Part shown: positions 14,389 to 27,231 of the stretch, piece after piece
How the letters are laid out: each line of letters starts with the position of its first letter
Numbering within the stretch: position 1 is the stretch's first letter
Assembly: GCF_001638985.1 (NCBI RefSeq)
Contig: NW_017265139.1
Coordinates: 558,001-622,000, forward strand
Direction of reading: 5' to 3'
Source of the DNA: Phycomyces blakesleeanus NRRL 1555(-)
Taxonomy: Eukaryota; Mucoromycota; Mucoromycetes; Mucorales; Phycomycetaceae
DNA: 64,000 nt
Notes under the pieces: generated by a model
The model's input: the letters and a program-made list of their open reading frames with translations, nothing else
Database searches by the model: none
What the model was told of the DNA's origin: nothing
Made by a program: the position numbers and the translations under genes

Positions 14389-15193
14389 TTACAATGTCGT
14401 TTCTCGGAAGTAGTCCGTTAAAAACAACGTCGCCAGAGTACTTTTGTACGAGTTCGCGCAATTTTTCTTGATTAAATGTAGCTGGTTCTTAAGCTCTACT
14501 GTTAAAATGACTAGTTGGGAGTAAGTATATCAAAAAAAAATCTAATCAAGGTGAAAAAAAGTGTTACCTTTCTGGGATATTGGATCAATCAAAAGCATGA
14601 GAAGAGTCATAGAGTTTATAATTGTATTTTCTGTGTATTTTAATTCATCGCTAAAAAGGCATTCCATAATGGCACGAATATGATATGGTTCCGAAAGAAT
14701 GTGTTCATGATGAATAGGATCTATTTGATGTCCTTGTGAGTGTATTTCTCAATGAGATACAGCTTTATTAAACTCACCCAAGCATATATTGGATAGACCT
14801 CCCATACCAAACTCTTGAAGCAATGGATCTTCACATGTAACGGCATCTAAATTTGATGTGGAAATACACGTATCAATATTCATTCAAGCCATACACTAAA
14901 TACAAAAAGAGATTTTTACCTAGAAAAAGATCGACTACTTTTAGGTTCCAAAGCCATACAAAGTTTACAGGATCATAAGCAAAATTTCCAAGATTGGCTA
15001 AGATTTGCTGCTTTGACTCTATCATAAAAAAATCAGCTTTTATCACAGACAACATGTGCATTTATATACAGTCTAAAGTATTACCTAAATTATCTGTCAC
15101 ACTGTATTCCTGCACAAGCTGCCGTAAATATTCTTCTCTATCTGGCCCCTTCTTTCCACGATGGCGTAAGATGTACTCCTTGCTTTGGAACAT
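14389..15193 (-). CDS. ARMC7: ARMC7 homologue (armadillo-repeat protein)
   Basis: Five exons: 15193-15085, 15018-14920, 14846-14778, 14732-14568 and 14498-14389. An alternative last-exon acceptor 12 bp upstream adds four residues. The product is 183-187 residues, close to human ARMC7 (198). The segment EYLRQLVQEY, then SKQQILANLGNFAYDPVNF and LKVVDLFLD, aligns with the conserved N-terminus of ARMC7 (LANLANFAYDP...LQVLDLFLD). Later FGMGGLSNICLG matches the GGLCNLC helix, and the C-terminal LATLFLTDYF matches its last helix. The family is a small armadillo fold; it has been linked to spliceosome-associated factors, which I note only as general knowledge. It is head-to-head with the PPR gene, with 137 bp between start codons. 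Confidence 0.85.
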
Positions 15194-15330
15194 GGGATTG
15201 ATGGATTGGAATGTGTTATCAAGAGAACATTTTTATGCCAGCCACACAAAAGCAGTCCTAGACCATGAAAACACTCAAAGGTCACTCATATCACCTTGGT
15301 CTTAAGTACGATCGAGTTTTCATTCATACC
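15194..15330. promoter_or_regulatory. Short bidirectional promoter between ARMC7 and PPR genes
   Basis: Only 137 bp separate the divergent ATGs at 15193 (-) and 15331 (+). No clear TATA box is visible. Shared regulation is inferred from spacing alone. Confidence 0.55.
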
Positions 15331-17198
15331 ATGCTACGCTCAACCACACGCCTAATCCCTAGATTTTCTCATGTTAATGCGACTGACTTACAAATAAAAA
15401 GTAATTAGAAATACAAACAAGTGTTTGTAAGTATTAATAGTACGTCTATGCTCAGGGGCTGTTGAGACAACCGTTAGACGAGAGAGTACATCGGCACAGA
15501 GGTCTATGTCAAATAGGCTTTCGAAGGCAGCCAATGAAATTTCTAGAAATACTTCTGACCAAGAAATCCTAGCGTCTGTTGAAGAAAGGATGAAAGACGT
15601 GCTAAATATAGCTTCTGTCAAATCTACCCCTGGAGAAGTCGTAGTCAACCAGATATTGAAGCTTCAAGCTATTCTGAGACGACATAATTTAAAAGGCAGT
15701 GCAGACACGTATGAGTCCCTATTGAGTGCGCATTCAATTATTGGTGACAAAAAACAGGGAGCGATACTTTTAAAAGAAATGCGTGCCAATGGTATACAGC
15801 CTACCAAATCATATTGTAATCGAGCTCTTCATGTAAGACACAATACTAGCTCGATATTAATTGTGCTTATAGGGTTCCAATATCCAATAGTTTGCTGCAC
15901 GCTTTGGTGATTCAATCCTGCAAGCTGAGATCTTAAATGAAATGGAAACACTCAACTATCCAAAGACCAATAAAACCTACCAGGAAATGATATTTTGTAT
16001 GCAAAAGAATCAAGAGTTAGAACATGCTTTGGATACATTTGATTTAATGAAGAGGCATGGGATGGAACCAAGTTTACTGGTTTACATGGGCTTGGTTAAC
16101 CTATCTTTATCATCAAACTATCCTTCGATGGCATATGAGCTGCTGGAAGCTGCTGAAAAACAAAATGGATACGAAGAGAGACACAATAAACTGTACTTGG
16201 ACATACTTCGATCTGCTGCACTTAAAAATGAGGTAAATTACACGCAATGCCACAAGAAAAAATAGTAATGGGCTGACAGCATTATATAGTACACCACAGT
16301 TAAGAATGCGTGGAAAAAGATTTCAACTATGGAACAAATGTTCCCAGACAATGGACTTTGCCACTATATCCTTCAAGTTGCTGCCAGTAACAGTGATATT
16401 GAACTTGCAGATGATGTGATCCAGATTGTTGGAAAACAAGGTCTTCCTTACACCGAGAGTCTTTTTGTACCGCTTATTCAAGCATTTGCATCCACATCAG
16501 ATATCAAGAGCACATTTAGAGTACTTCATGTTATGCGCAAAGCAGGATTAGTTCCAACTAAATATTCAGTTATACCCATTGCGCATAAACTCGGAAAGGA
16601 TATCAATGCGATAAAAAAGGCACGAGACGTGATAGAAGAACTCGCAAAAGAAGAAACTACCAGCGATATTCTCGAATTCAACTTGTTAATCCACTCGTTT
16701 GCATACAATGGAGATTATGATGAAGCCATGGAAACATATTATACTGTTATTGATATCGGTTTGAAACCGGATACTGGAACGATAGACGCACTGCTTGATG
16801 CATGTGTCCATGCTGAGAGGGCTGATACTGGGGTGCAGATATATGATAAAATAACTCATGGTGGTGTACAACCGTCTTCTACAACTCTAAGCAAGATGGT
16901 CACATTGATGTGCACTCAAGACGACTTTGAGGATGCCTTTGTATATCTCGAAAAGATGAAGAGCCTTGAAATGGTCCCTTTACGGGGATGCTACTACAAA
17001 CTTATCAAGAAACTTGCCTACACCAACGATCCTCGGCTAGAAATGGCAATTGAAGATATGGAGGGCTGTGGTCATTCTCTATCAAAACACCTTTTAGAAT
17101 ATATCGCGGAGAAGGAAGAATATCATAATCCAACAAATAATAGGCGAACAAAGCAAGAGATCCAGTTTGATAATCGGTTTAAAAAGGGTTACAGATAG
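15331..17198 (+). CDS. Mitochondrial pentatricopeptide repeat (PPR) protein
   Basis: Four exons (15331-15400, 15456-15832, 15891-16232, 16290-17198), all phases consistent, 565 residues. The first exon encodes MLRSTTRLIPRFSH, an arginine-rich amphipathic presequence expected to target the mitochondrial matrix. The body is helical with several 35-residue PPR units, for example TYESLLSAHSIIGDKKQGAILL, NLLIHSFAYNGDYDEAMETYY followed by GLKPDTGTIDALLDAC, and VQIYDKITHGGVQPSSTTLSKM. PPR proteins bind organellar RNA and act in its processing, stability or translation; the particular target is not inferable. The C-terminus is basic (RRTKQEIQFDNRFKKGYR). Confidence 0.85.
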
Positions 17199-17726
17199 AG
17201 CATGCAAGCAACTGTTTTATAAACTTATATATAATATTTAATGTTTTAAATAATAATAATTATATGATTTTCACATATATCTGACTAACCTTTTCGCTAT
17301 ATCCGTGACCAACAAGATGTTAAGCCTTGATTGTTAAAGTACCTTTATAAAATATAGGTTACTAAAGAAATAAAGAAAAAATAAATATCAACTCTTAGAC
17401 CTGGCATGAAAGGTGTAGAAAACATCCTTAGACTTATACAACTCTAAATTCATGCCACAAAATTGAAGAGGGAACTATAGATTTTTTCTCATAGTTCTCA
17501 GAGTAGATTCTTTATATTCTTTTTATTTTTTACCTGCTTTTCTCTACCTTTCTCTTAAATACGCTTAATGGTATATTTAAAGAAATCTAGGTGGTGCATT
17601 AAGACACCCAGTTCTTTTTTTGAATAAAGCTGATGAAACTTGGTTTAAATTCCGTCTTATAAAGAACACGACCAAGTTTGTCTTTAATTTCGCGTTTCAT
17701 TCATTTCAAACAAATCGCGTTTATCT
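17199..17726. promoter_or_regulatory. Spacer upstream of the focadhesin gene
   Basis: 528 bp of AT-rich DNA between the PPR stop and the focadhesin start. It contains CT-rich stretches (CTTTTCTCTACCTTTCTC near 17537) typical of fungal promoters. No gene seen. Confidence 0.5.
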
Positions 17727-20700
17727 ATGTCAGGAACAGGAACCGATGATACTACAATACAACATCGTTTTGTGCAGATTCATCAAACACGCGCACTCGA
17801 ATTAGATCAAACAGAAAAGCTATGGACTATCTTGGCACGCCAGAATTTATCTCCCATTGCTGTCTCAAATGCGTGTGACAAGATCATTAAGGCAATCCAA
17901 GATGACAAGCTTCGATACCAGGATACGCTTCAGGGTTTACAGAATCTTGTACTTACAACTGACCAATCACTTAAATCCAGTATTTTCCTCCACACTATAA
18001 CCCAATTACTACTTTTACACATACAAAACAAGAAGTTTCGTTCTGTCCAATTTTGCCTATCGACATCATTACCCGGTGTTTTACATCCTTTTGTCCTCAT
18101 CCTGCGTGAAAATCCGGAATCCTATTATGATTTACTTTCAGAAATCGACTTTTGTTTTGAAAACATCTCAGATGAAGAACCCGAATTAGCGGACAGTCTC
18201 TTCCAAGTATTCACCCCTTTCTTTGATGCCGTATTTTTTACAAATCTTGGTGTAGATTCGACTGCGTTGCTTAACAAGTGTACAAGTCTTCTCATGGGCT
18301 CTGATGAAAAAGGAGGGCTGCGGTATAATACACTTAACTACTTAATGAGTGTATCACAACGATACCCTACACAGCGCAGTATGCATCACCACCTCGCATT
18401 GGTTGATATTCTTATATGTGCGCTTACAACTCATGTTGAGCTTAATAAGTCTATTGAAGAGAAAACCAGAGTTTTTTTCGCAACAAATATGTCTTACCAG
18501 CTGCTCATACGTGCTTGTGATGCAGCTGTTTACGGCCGACCTACATTGCCTTATATTCAACGTTTTGCTCAATTGGAGGAGTTTTCTGATATGTTTACGG
18601 GCAATGTATTGGCAGATCCTAGCCCTTCTATTGTCTGGGTTTCCCTGTCTTATCTTCTTATGGTATCTCAGACTGTCAGCGACCAGGCTCTTATTATTAA
18701 GACCATGTATGCTTTTGTTGATCTCGTGGGACCTATTCTCTCGACTGCTCTCATTCCTCTTCTTCAAACTCTTCCTGAAGTAGTCGACAGTAGAGAGAAT
18801 TTGAAATCCAGTATAATGGAAATAATTTCTAAATCCAATGAAACAGATAGTGAATTCAAAGATAATGAAGATATCTTGAAAGAGGTGAGTAAAAAACGGG
18901 AGGCTGGCTAGGAGCTTATAGAATTTAGCCTGAAATTTCGATGATGATTAGTATACTCATATTGATGTAGATTAAATCAGATATATCAAAACATCACATT
19001 ACAGGTGTGATGGCCAATATGCTTCCCCATCTTATCAATTTCTTTAAAGATAAACCAACTATGCAAGTGTATCCAGTTGACACCATTACAATGTCATCTA
19101 GCTTGTCATGTATTTACACTTTGCTATTCAGTACGCCCCATATATTCAACAGCGATGAAGGAATCCGACGTGCTTATCTCGACCGTATTTCAGCCATCGT
19201 ATCTTCCAACTATGGAGCCTCTTACAAGTTCCCGGCGCTTTTATTATTACTTCACCTTCTGCGTCATCCAGTCATCACAACAGATACGATTCTTTACATA
19301 CTACAGTCAGTATTGCCTTCTTTTGCTGACCCGAACGATCTTACCATGACATCCAAAATATTACAAATTACACTAGCTATAATATACGGTCAAAACACAA
19401 CATTGGGTGGTATGCAATCATCACGAGAGACAACCATGGCAAGTGTAGGAATCAAAACATTGGAAAAGATTTATGAAAGACAGCCTCGTGTTTGGCAAGA
19501 ACTGAAGAGAGTTTTGTCTGACTGGGTCATTCGGCGCAAATCTATAACTGGATTCTCCCGAAAAAATGCCTCTTTGGCAACATTACAGATGGAGCTTTCA
19601 GTATTGACAACTATGCGAGATCTTTGTATCAGCAAACCAAGAGAGTGTGCTCCTACTATTCTCCCTATGGTTATTTCGCTACTACAGTCTTGTCAAGATT
19701 TGAGCATTACTACACTTACAATCATTGTACAAACAATATGTGCTTGTATTAGAGCCGGTATGGCAGAACCTCGGTCTGTTTGGAATGTGGCAATGAGATA
19801 TATTGCAAAGTATGCAATGGAGAATGATATAGATAAAGTGCAACTCTTACATGAAGCAATATGCGATTTCTTCTCGATTGTAGGCGACAAGGATGAATGT
19901 AAGTTTATAGATCAAATGTATTTAGAAGGGGGGTTTCTTTTCTAAAATTCACGTTATATTTCGGTTTTACTTTCTACATTTTAGTATCAGAGCCGTACAT
20001 AGAGTTCAAAAATGAAGTTCTTAACGACTTCTTGGCATTTCTTATCCAGTGTAGTAATGAAGAGGTCCAAACATTTGCATTAAAGGCACTCTCACATTTT
20101 ACTGCAGTTGATATTGCCACCCTTCTCCCAGAAAAAGCAAAGCCTTACGTATCCGAAATTGCATCGTCTGTTCACCCCAGTATTGGATACGCCAATGTTC
20201 TTGCCAAATTGATGTCTCATGAGCTGGACTCAATGCTACGCGGTCTCTTTAAAGAGGAAAATTCCAAAAAGATAACCCCTGAAGAAACACTTGAAGGAAA
20301 ACGTAATATTGTCTTGGTGGGCGAGAAAGAGTATACAATCGGCAGTCAGTTTGTAACAGGCTGGGAGAATGCTCGTGTGATTCCTGGATTACGAAGTGGA
20401 TATGCTATTTCTGTACTGTATACTATACATAACCACGTTGACCGTCAAGGAAGTTCGAATACACCAGAAAATATGACCAAAACAAAATGGTATCGATGCA
20501 TGCAGACATCTATCGCAGATATTGGATTGACAGATCATATTATGATTCGCATATCCTGCCTTAGTGCTTGGATGGCTCTTTTTGAAAAGGCTTTGGTGGG
20601 GACTGAAGCTGATATTGAGGCCAGGGGCACTGTATTACTCAAAGACCTTACGTTACGACTTGAACGCAGCACTGTTCCAGGAACAACTTGTAATATATTA

Positions 20701-23542
20701 TTAGCAGTGACAGGTAATAATAAGCTTTTTTAAAAATTCTTATATAATCAAATACTCATGTATTGATGTTTTTTTCCCTTAAAAAAGGCCTTATCGTTAC
20801 TGCGTATAGAATAATCCCTTCTTTTGCTACGGCATCTGCCAGCCAGATAATTGATATCCTAACCTCAAAATACATCATGAAGGCGGGAAGATCTACTTCT
20901 TACTCAACCCTCCTGATGAGTGAAGAAGTCCAGTTCGCAGCACGTTTCAGTTTAGGCTATATATCAGCCTGTGTTATTACAAACGAAAAGGCATTAACAA
21001 GGCTATTGGATATATTCTTGCAGAACGTGACCGAAAAGACTTCAACGCGCAGCATAGATACTTCACTTGATCTCGTACAATTTGCCAATGGGTTTGCGGC
21101 AGGACATTTTACTGGAGCATTGGCTACATGGCCTACCAAAACGCCCGGGATAAATGAACTTGTGAAGACTGGGATAGAAAGCCTGCTAAACTATTGTAAC
21201 ATGGGGACTGATGAGGTTTCTGAAAGCAAAGCTCTAGGAATAATGATGGGATGGGCATCTAGTATCAAGCAGGATGATATGAGAGAAATATATCAGTTTG
21301 CAAAGGATACTCTGAGACTCTATATTGATGGTGTACTCGTCAATAAAGGAGTCTTGCTTGGTTCAACCTGGGTATGTGCTTATGGCTCATCCCAAGAAGA
21401 CCAAATTGACGAAGAGAGTGCGAATCTTTTAGAGAGTGCAATGACAGCAGCCTCTTTAGATGTAAGTGTTGTATTTTTTATATAAAAAAATCTCAAGCTA
21501 AATATAGTTATTAATGTTCATTTAATATGAACCATGTTATATAGCACACAATGAACCAACACTACTTTCACTTCGCCGCCAATTTTGCAAAAGTTAATCG
21601 CCTTCGTATGATACTGAGTGACAATGATTCTGAGGAGTCTGAAGCATATCAAAACATTCTGCTTGAGCAAGTTCAAAAAGTTCAAAAAGAAGATCCTTCT
21701 AGCCATGAGCGACTAGCTGCTTTATTCTCGCTGAGTAGTCTGTTAGGTGTCGATTACCTCAATGCGATCACTGATCAAGAACTTATATATGCAGAGGCGC
21801 AAAAATATAATTCTGGAACAAGAAGCCCCGTCTTAGATACATTGACAGTTGTTGCTGGCCTGACTGATGGAGGGTCTCCTGTCGGAAACTTAAAGAGTGG
21901 CCGTATTGCTGCTGCCCTTTGCGGAAAGGTGGTTCATTCTGCTTTAAATATGCGCGATACCCTTCAGTTAAAACAAGACAATGTGTCCTCTGGAAGTCTC
22001 CAAAGTCAAATTCAGCATCAAGCAATGATGGCCATAGCAAATTCATCAGAACCAAAGACATATACACGCCTGAATAACAATACAAGCTATCTGCGTGCAA
22101 TATTCGATGCCTTGACTGATATTGTTGACAATCTAGACAACAGTCTTGATAAAGACTCCGTGGAACCAACTTCGCTTGTCTTTCTCTGTAGTATTAAAGA
22201 TACTCCTGGTCCACTTCCGCCTGTGAATTGGTTTAACATCCTTACAAAGCTGACTACGGTGTCGAAAACGACTTGGAACGAGTGCATCATGCTTGCATCT
22301 ACGCATTTAGCTACATCTATGTCTTTGACCGAATATATAATTTCTCAGCTAAGCCAAGATTTGTCTCACTTTCCCAAAGAAATTCAAATATTATTACTTG
22401 GGGAAGCTGGTCTCGGAATGGTTCTCGAATTAGGTGGATTGACTGGCCACGAAAGCTCAAGAACAGGATATAAGCGACGTGGTATGGATGCTGTGACAAA
22501 GAAGACGAGTGTTTCGGAAATTAGATGTATCGAACTTGTGGACATTCATGCAAAGATGTTCTCCAAATTACCGATACTCGCTCAAGTAAGAATATATTTA
22601 TTAAAAGTGCAATATAAAGTCTTCTAACAAAAGTTAAATAGAGTACTTTTCTCGATACTATAAAGAATCATCTTCCATTACATCTTGAGGTTTTTGATGA
22701 AAAGAAAACTTCTCTTGTTGAAAACTTGCGTAGCGTTGTTATGTACAATGTTACTCTGCCTCTTTTGGAGCGTTCCGATATTGAAAAACACGATGGACTT
22801 GTTAATGTTCTACAGGCATCTATTGCTTGCAGTATCCTGGATATAAACCAGCTTACACAAGCAAATGCGCTGGAAGATTGGCTGACAGTTGAAACGGCCT
22901 ATGGGAAGACAATCGGTATCATGGAAATTTGTAATCTGAAAAGGACAAATACAGCTGTCAAACGAATTACAGAAACCTGCACGCGTCTATTAATTCTTGG
23001 GGTGAGTCACGCAATGACATGGGATGTGCTGGCAGAAACCATCCGAAAGAATTCTCAATCAGATGAAGAACGTTTGACATGGGTTGTCCGCTTTTTGGAC
23101 ATTTTGATTGTAATTGGTAGTTTGAGACTACCCAATTGCTGTAATTCTCTTATGGCTGGTATCTCATATGGACTGCGAGCTATCCTTGAAAAAATGTGGA
23201 AAACAGAATGCAATTTGGATATTAACACTAGAGCATGCGATCTTCCAATAATTCTTGGTGACACTGGCCATCTGTTGACTTTTGTCATCAATGACTCTAA
23301 CAAACATAAACAAGGACAGCAACAGGTATAAATATAATAGTAACATGTATAAGAAATAATATTTGACTCACTTTGGATTGCAATTTTAGATTATTAAACG
23401 TATACTTAAGATGATCGAACTTGTTGAGCGTATGGAAGAAAAGGAACCTTTGAAGGGATTCTTTACTCGGGTTTTGCGCGGATGTACCAAAGAAGCCATA
23501 GGACAAGATTCACAAATGATGAGGTTGATTTCGTATCAATAA
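17727..23542 (+). CDS. FOCAD: Focadhesin (FOCAD/DUF3730) homologue, giant HEAT-like protein
   Basis: Seven exons: 17727-18884, 18971-19898, 19985-20713, 20788-21461, 21545-22585, 22642-23325 and 23390-23542. They give about 1,788 residues, almost the length of human focadhesin (1,801). The whole protein is alpha-helical and repeat-like. The diagnostic stretch is in exons 2-3: LTTMRDLCISKPRECAPTIL and RSVWNVAMRYIAKYAMEND, followed by YIEFKNEVLNDFLAFL and LSHFTAVDIATLLPEKAKPY. This parallels FOCAD's IRDICKQRPY...STWNALSPKL...FKVQVLSFLW...LANFSAGEHTILHLPEKIRP. Near the C-terminus GPLPPVNWFNILTKL parallels YPPVNWAALL. In animals FOCAD sits at focal adhesions and stabilises the SKI mRNA-decay complex; the latter role seems the one likely to be ancestral (inference). 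The second-exon acceptor at 18970 was chosen because it alone keeps the frame. Confidence 0.85.
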
Positions 23543-24815
23543 AGAATCGTAGATATAGTATTTATGTAATACTTTGCCTTTACTTAGCGAGAATAATATG
23601 GTTCCTGAGTAAATGTCAACTGAAGAATAAACATATGTTTTACAATGCTGTCTCTTATTGTGATAAAGCAAATGTTGTTCCAAGGTTGAATAATATAATG
23701 GTATTTTCAGTAAATATCATCGAAATGAGATGTTTTTTAAGCAGGTTGAAACACTGTAAATTCACTTTTATTCCTTAACTCATGTAGGACAATATACAAA
23801 AGAGCTTCTTTTATTAGCCTAAATTAATGGGTTGCCTTTTCTTGATAGGCCATGTCTTTCTCAAACTCTTCCAAATTATGTAGACAAATAAATACATAGT
23901 AGGTAGTGGTTTAAAGAAAATTCACAATATTGAAATGGGAAAATTATAGCATCTTTTAAGCACTTGTACCTAAACAAAACATACAAATGAACTATATAAG
24001 TAAATGAATCGGTAGTAATAATCAACATGAATGCATCAAATTTTGACTTCATTTTATGAAACTCAATATTACAATATGTCTCTTTCATGATAGTCATGCC
24101 TTGCTTACTCAATATACTCTTTGTCTGTCAATTTATTTTTAAAGACTGTAATAAAAAAGATCTTTTAGATAATTATTACTGTTTCATAAATAACTTCATG
24201 TTGAAGTTCTTGTTATTCTGTGTAAAGACAATGAGGACATTACTTATGTATTCAACCCACATTACATCTTTTATGTCTCTTTCAAACAGGCGTTTCTTTA
24301 TTCTTTCTCAACTCTCATTTCACTTCATTTTTTTTTTTTTTACTTTTTTCTCTTTCTCTCTCTTTCTCTCCCTTTCTTCCTATCATTTCAATATACCCTC
24401 TTTACAATGTTCATTTGAATTAGCCAAATTCAGTAATATACAATTCACACCATCGGAATTCTCAAGCATTATGAGTTTTCCTTATAAATTTTATGGACAA
24501 AAACATCGTATACAATTAAACGTGACGATCGACACAATTATGAGTATATATATTCTTATATTATATTATATCATACCTTTTATCTCATTTCTTTTCATAC
24601 TTCTTCGACTAGATTAATTTTTCTTATTAATGAGACTTCCTAATTACAACATTAACCTCTTCAATCAAGTAAAAAAAAGTCTAAGCGCGTATTTTTTATT
24701 AGAGTCAACAACAGTTTAAAAATTATTTTATTTATTCAATATATACATAAATAAGCTATTTTATTTTATATGATTTCACTTAATGTTTTTTTACATGAGT
24801 AAAGAAATAAAAAGC
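23543..24815. other. Intergenic DNA, no gene seen
   Basis: AT-rich DNA with a CT-rich stretch (24330-24380). The plus-strand frame 24087-24617 is rich in Phe, Leu, Ile and Ser in the manner of random T-rich DNA and is rejected. Confidence 0.65.
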
Positions 24816-25131
24816 ATGACACCAAGTTCTTTGTCCCCGCATTACGCGGCTCAATCTCCCTCAGGACGTAAACCTGACTTGGTAGCGAAGGAGGTGTGGG
24901 AATGGTGTTAATCCGTGGCGTAAGACAACAACCGGGTTCATCCCAACTACCCTATCTCATCACTGAGAAGGGTCTGCGAACGTACCAGAGAAACCTACCA
25001 CAAAGTAGCAGGGTCCAGCGTGTTCGACTACCAAGCAACACCGTCAGTTCCAGAGAGCTTCGAACAAGGATTTCATGAAGAGTCGGCAGTAAACTCCACT
25101 TCTTCCCCGTCCTCCACTCAATAAACTTTCA
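24816..25131 (+). pseudogene. Decayed C-terminal gene fragment in a GC-richer island
   Basis: The plus frame starting at 24816 reads MTPSSLSPHYAAQSPSGRKP, continuing to KEVWEWC. It is then interrupted by TAA at 24909-24911 and again at 24921-24923, and continues in the same frame through NRVHPNYPISSLRRVCERTR to a Ser-rich acidic tail, ending at a TAA that overlaps an AATAAA signal (about 25131). Base composition is clearly richer in GC than its surroundings. The two stops lie within 15 bp, too close for a normal intron here, so I call it a remnant of an unidentified gene. An unusual mini-intron remains possible. Confidence 0.45.
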
Positions 25132-26940
25132 TGATGCTAACTCGGTGGCAGCTTTTTTTAAACATTGCTCGTCGCCATTGTTTCAGAAATTATACAATTA
25201 AATTCACAATTCAGAACAATGTTGATCTGCGCCTCTAAGAACTAACTAAGAAGCTAGAGACGACGCACTTCCGCTTTTTCCTGCACAGAATGGAAAAAGA
25301 ATGTCTCCCAATCACCCATAGGTAGCGCGTCAAACTCAACTACAGGCAATCAGGGGGTACCCGTCTCCAGAGTATAAAAAAAGCTAAAGAGAAGAAAACC
25401 GTGTCGGTTGAATGGGCTTTATTTTGATATACCCGCAGTCTGCGACTAAAGTTTGGGACTGCGCTTTTTTTTGCCAGGGGTGTTTTTTGTCTCCCACGTC
25501 AGAGCAGTGACATAGCTGTATACTCTTTTTTAGTAGGATTGTGTAACTATTCTATGACAGTAGTAGCAGCTTATAAAATTTAACTAAAACATTCGTGCAA
25601 AATATCTTTGCAAAGTAAAGTGAAGCAAAGAAGTAAAGAAGTAAAAAGAGACGAATGGTTTAGTTTTAATCGGTATAGCAATAACTCCTAAAGTGGAGTG
25701 CAAGTTTCTATAACGGCGATTTGTAGGTTACTCTAAAGTGGTCTGTGCACTTTTTGTTCAAGAACACAAGAAAAAGCTTTTTTATTTATTTGGCTTGTAC
25801 AAGTAGATACAAAAGGCACAAATAATTACTATTAAATAAGCACACAGTTATTTCAAAGTGATATTAAGTAATAATTAAACGGTAGAAAAGGACACAAAAT
25901 GTATACATACGTATATATTATCTGAATCACATCGCAATACGATAAGTAGCGGAATTGTGAATTTCAGATTGAGTTTTATCGAAATGAGGTTATACCGATA
26001 ATTGAAGGTGTCAAGATTATTTAAGAGAATGAGTGTTTGTCATAAGATATTTGAGGATGATGGTCAGAAAATAGTAGGAACTACCAATATTTTTCTTTTA
26101 ACAAAATTCAAATACTACTAGTAGTCCTATATGAGTAAAAGCTGAAACCAATTAGCAAATAAATATTATTGAAGACATCAAAATCTATCCTTTTATTAGG
26201 TGATGTAAATGGCACTAACAAGCTAGTTGTTTCAATCTATGAAGTTTAAATTAAATATCCCATAAAAGAATAAAATATATATTAAATTTATTCATAAAAT
26301 TCAAAGCTTCTAATTCTACTCTTTCGCTTTTGAATAGTATTGGAGCATGTTTATTACTGTGATTATTGTCAGAAATATAACACTTTTTAACATTCATAGG
26401 CAACAGAGTCCAAATACACCTCCAGCTTATTCAAGCCCAATGTCGACTTGTTTATGAACAGAGTTGGGTAATTGACCAAGATTGAAATATACATTAAAGA
26501 CATTTCTTCCTGTATATTGTTTATAATTAATCTATTTTTTAGAGTAACGAAATTTTGATTAGTTGAATACGCTTTTTTTGTTTGGATTGTATATGCATAT
26601 TTTTTCTTCTATGTCCTCGTATTGTCCAAGATCTCTAAATTTCTTTCTCTTGAAAAGCATGCGCTATATAATTCAAAAACAAAGTGAGTTTTAACCAAAC
26701 TTGCTTTGACCATCAATGCTCCATTCTCTTCCGTCATTTCTATCTTTCATCTTCTGTCATTACCATATTCCTCCAAGCAAATATTTAGTCATTCATTCTT
26801 TTCATGTTCAGTATGTGTTCTTCTTCAATTTCGAGCTGTTCTTTATCTAGAGAAAGATGTGCCTCCTCTACTTGATCAAAATACCCAAGGGATTTACTTA
26901 TATCTACCATAATATATTTATCACGAACCATTTTTCCAGA
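25132..26940. other. Intergenic DNA with a GC-richer hairpin region
   Basis: Between 25250 and 25520 the DNA is GC-richer, with a CCAAT motif (25308-25312), a TATA-like GTATAAAAAAAG near 25373 and a perfect 7-bp hairpin followed by eight T (25434-25472). A frame from about 25327 to 25582 is open except for one TGA and could be another gene remnant. Beyond 25600 the sequence is plain AT-rich DNA. Confidence 0.45.
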
Positions 26941-27183
26941 TCAATTGGCCCCAGAAGAATCTGCATTTAGAAGCTCAGCTTTCCCTCCTCCATCAGCCTC
27001 CCTTTGATAAGGCATACCCAGTTCATCAATGGACTCAATCACACTGGTTCTCCAGAAACTATTTGTGCTTATAATGTCTGCTTTTTCAGCAGGAAGGAGA
27101 ACCTCTTAAGTATTGGATTTGACTATGGACTAGGTAATAAAGACTGTGTCGGTCTGTAAATTAACACCCATAACTGGATCGAG
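26941..27183 (-). pseudogene. Gene remnant with two in-frame stops
   Basis: Read on the minus strand from about 27183, one frame gives DPVMGVNLQTDTVFIT, a TAG, SIVKSNT, a TAA, then EVLLPAEKADIISTNSFWRT followed by VIESIDELGMPYQREADGGG, and a natural TGA at 26941-26943. The amino-acid composition is clearly protein-like over about 80 codons and the frame never shifts. This is best explained as the 3' part of a gene inactivated by point mutations. I do not recognise the family. The overlapping plus-strand frame 26706-26912 is a weaker alternative. Confidence 0.45.
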
Positions 27184-27231
27184 ATCTTAATATAAAAGGG
27201 ATTGATTTTATCATTTTTTCCACATAAAAAG

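Noticed and set aside
24087..24617. 176-codon plus frame
   Set aside because: Composition follows T/CT-rich DNA; no motif and no homology recognised.
24810..25520. Spliceosomal RNA gene (U1/U5-like words ACTGCG and ATACTCTGG)
   Set aside because: Neither the 5' splice-site-pairing sequence of U1 nor loop I of U5 is present.
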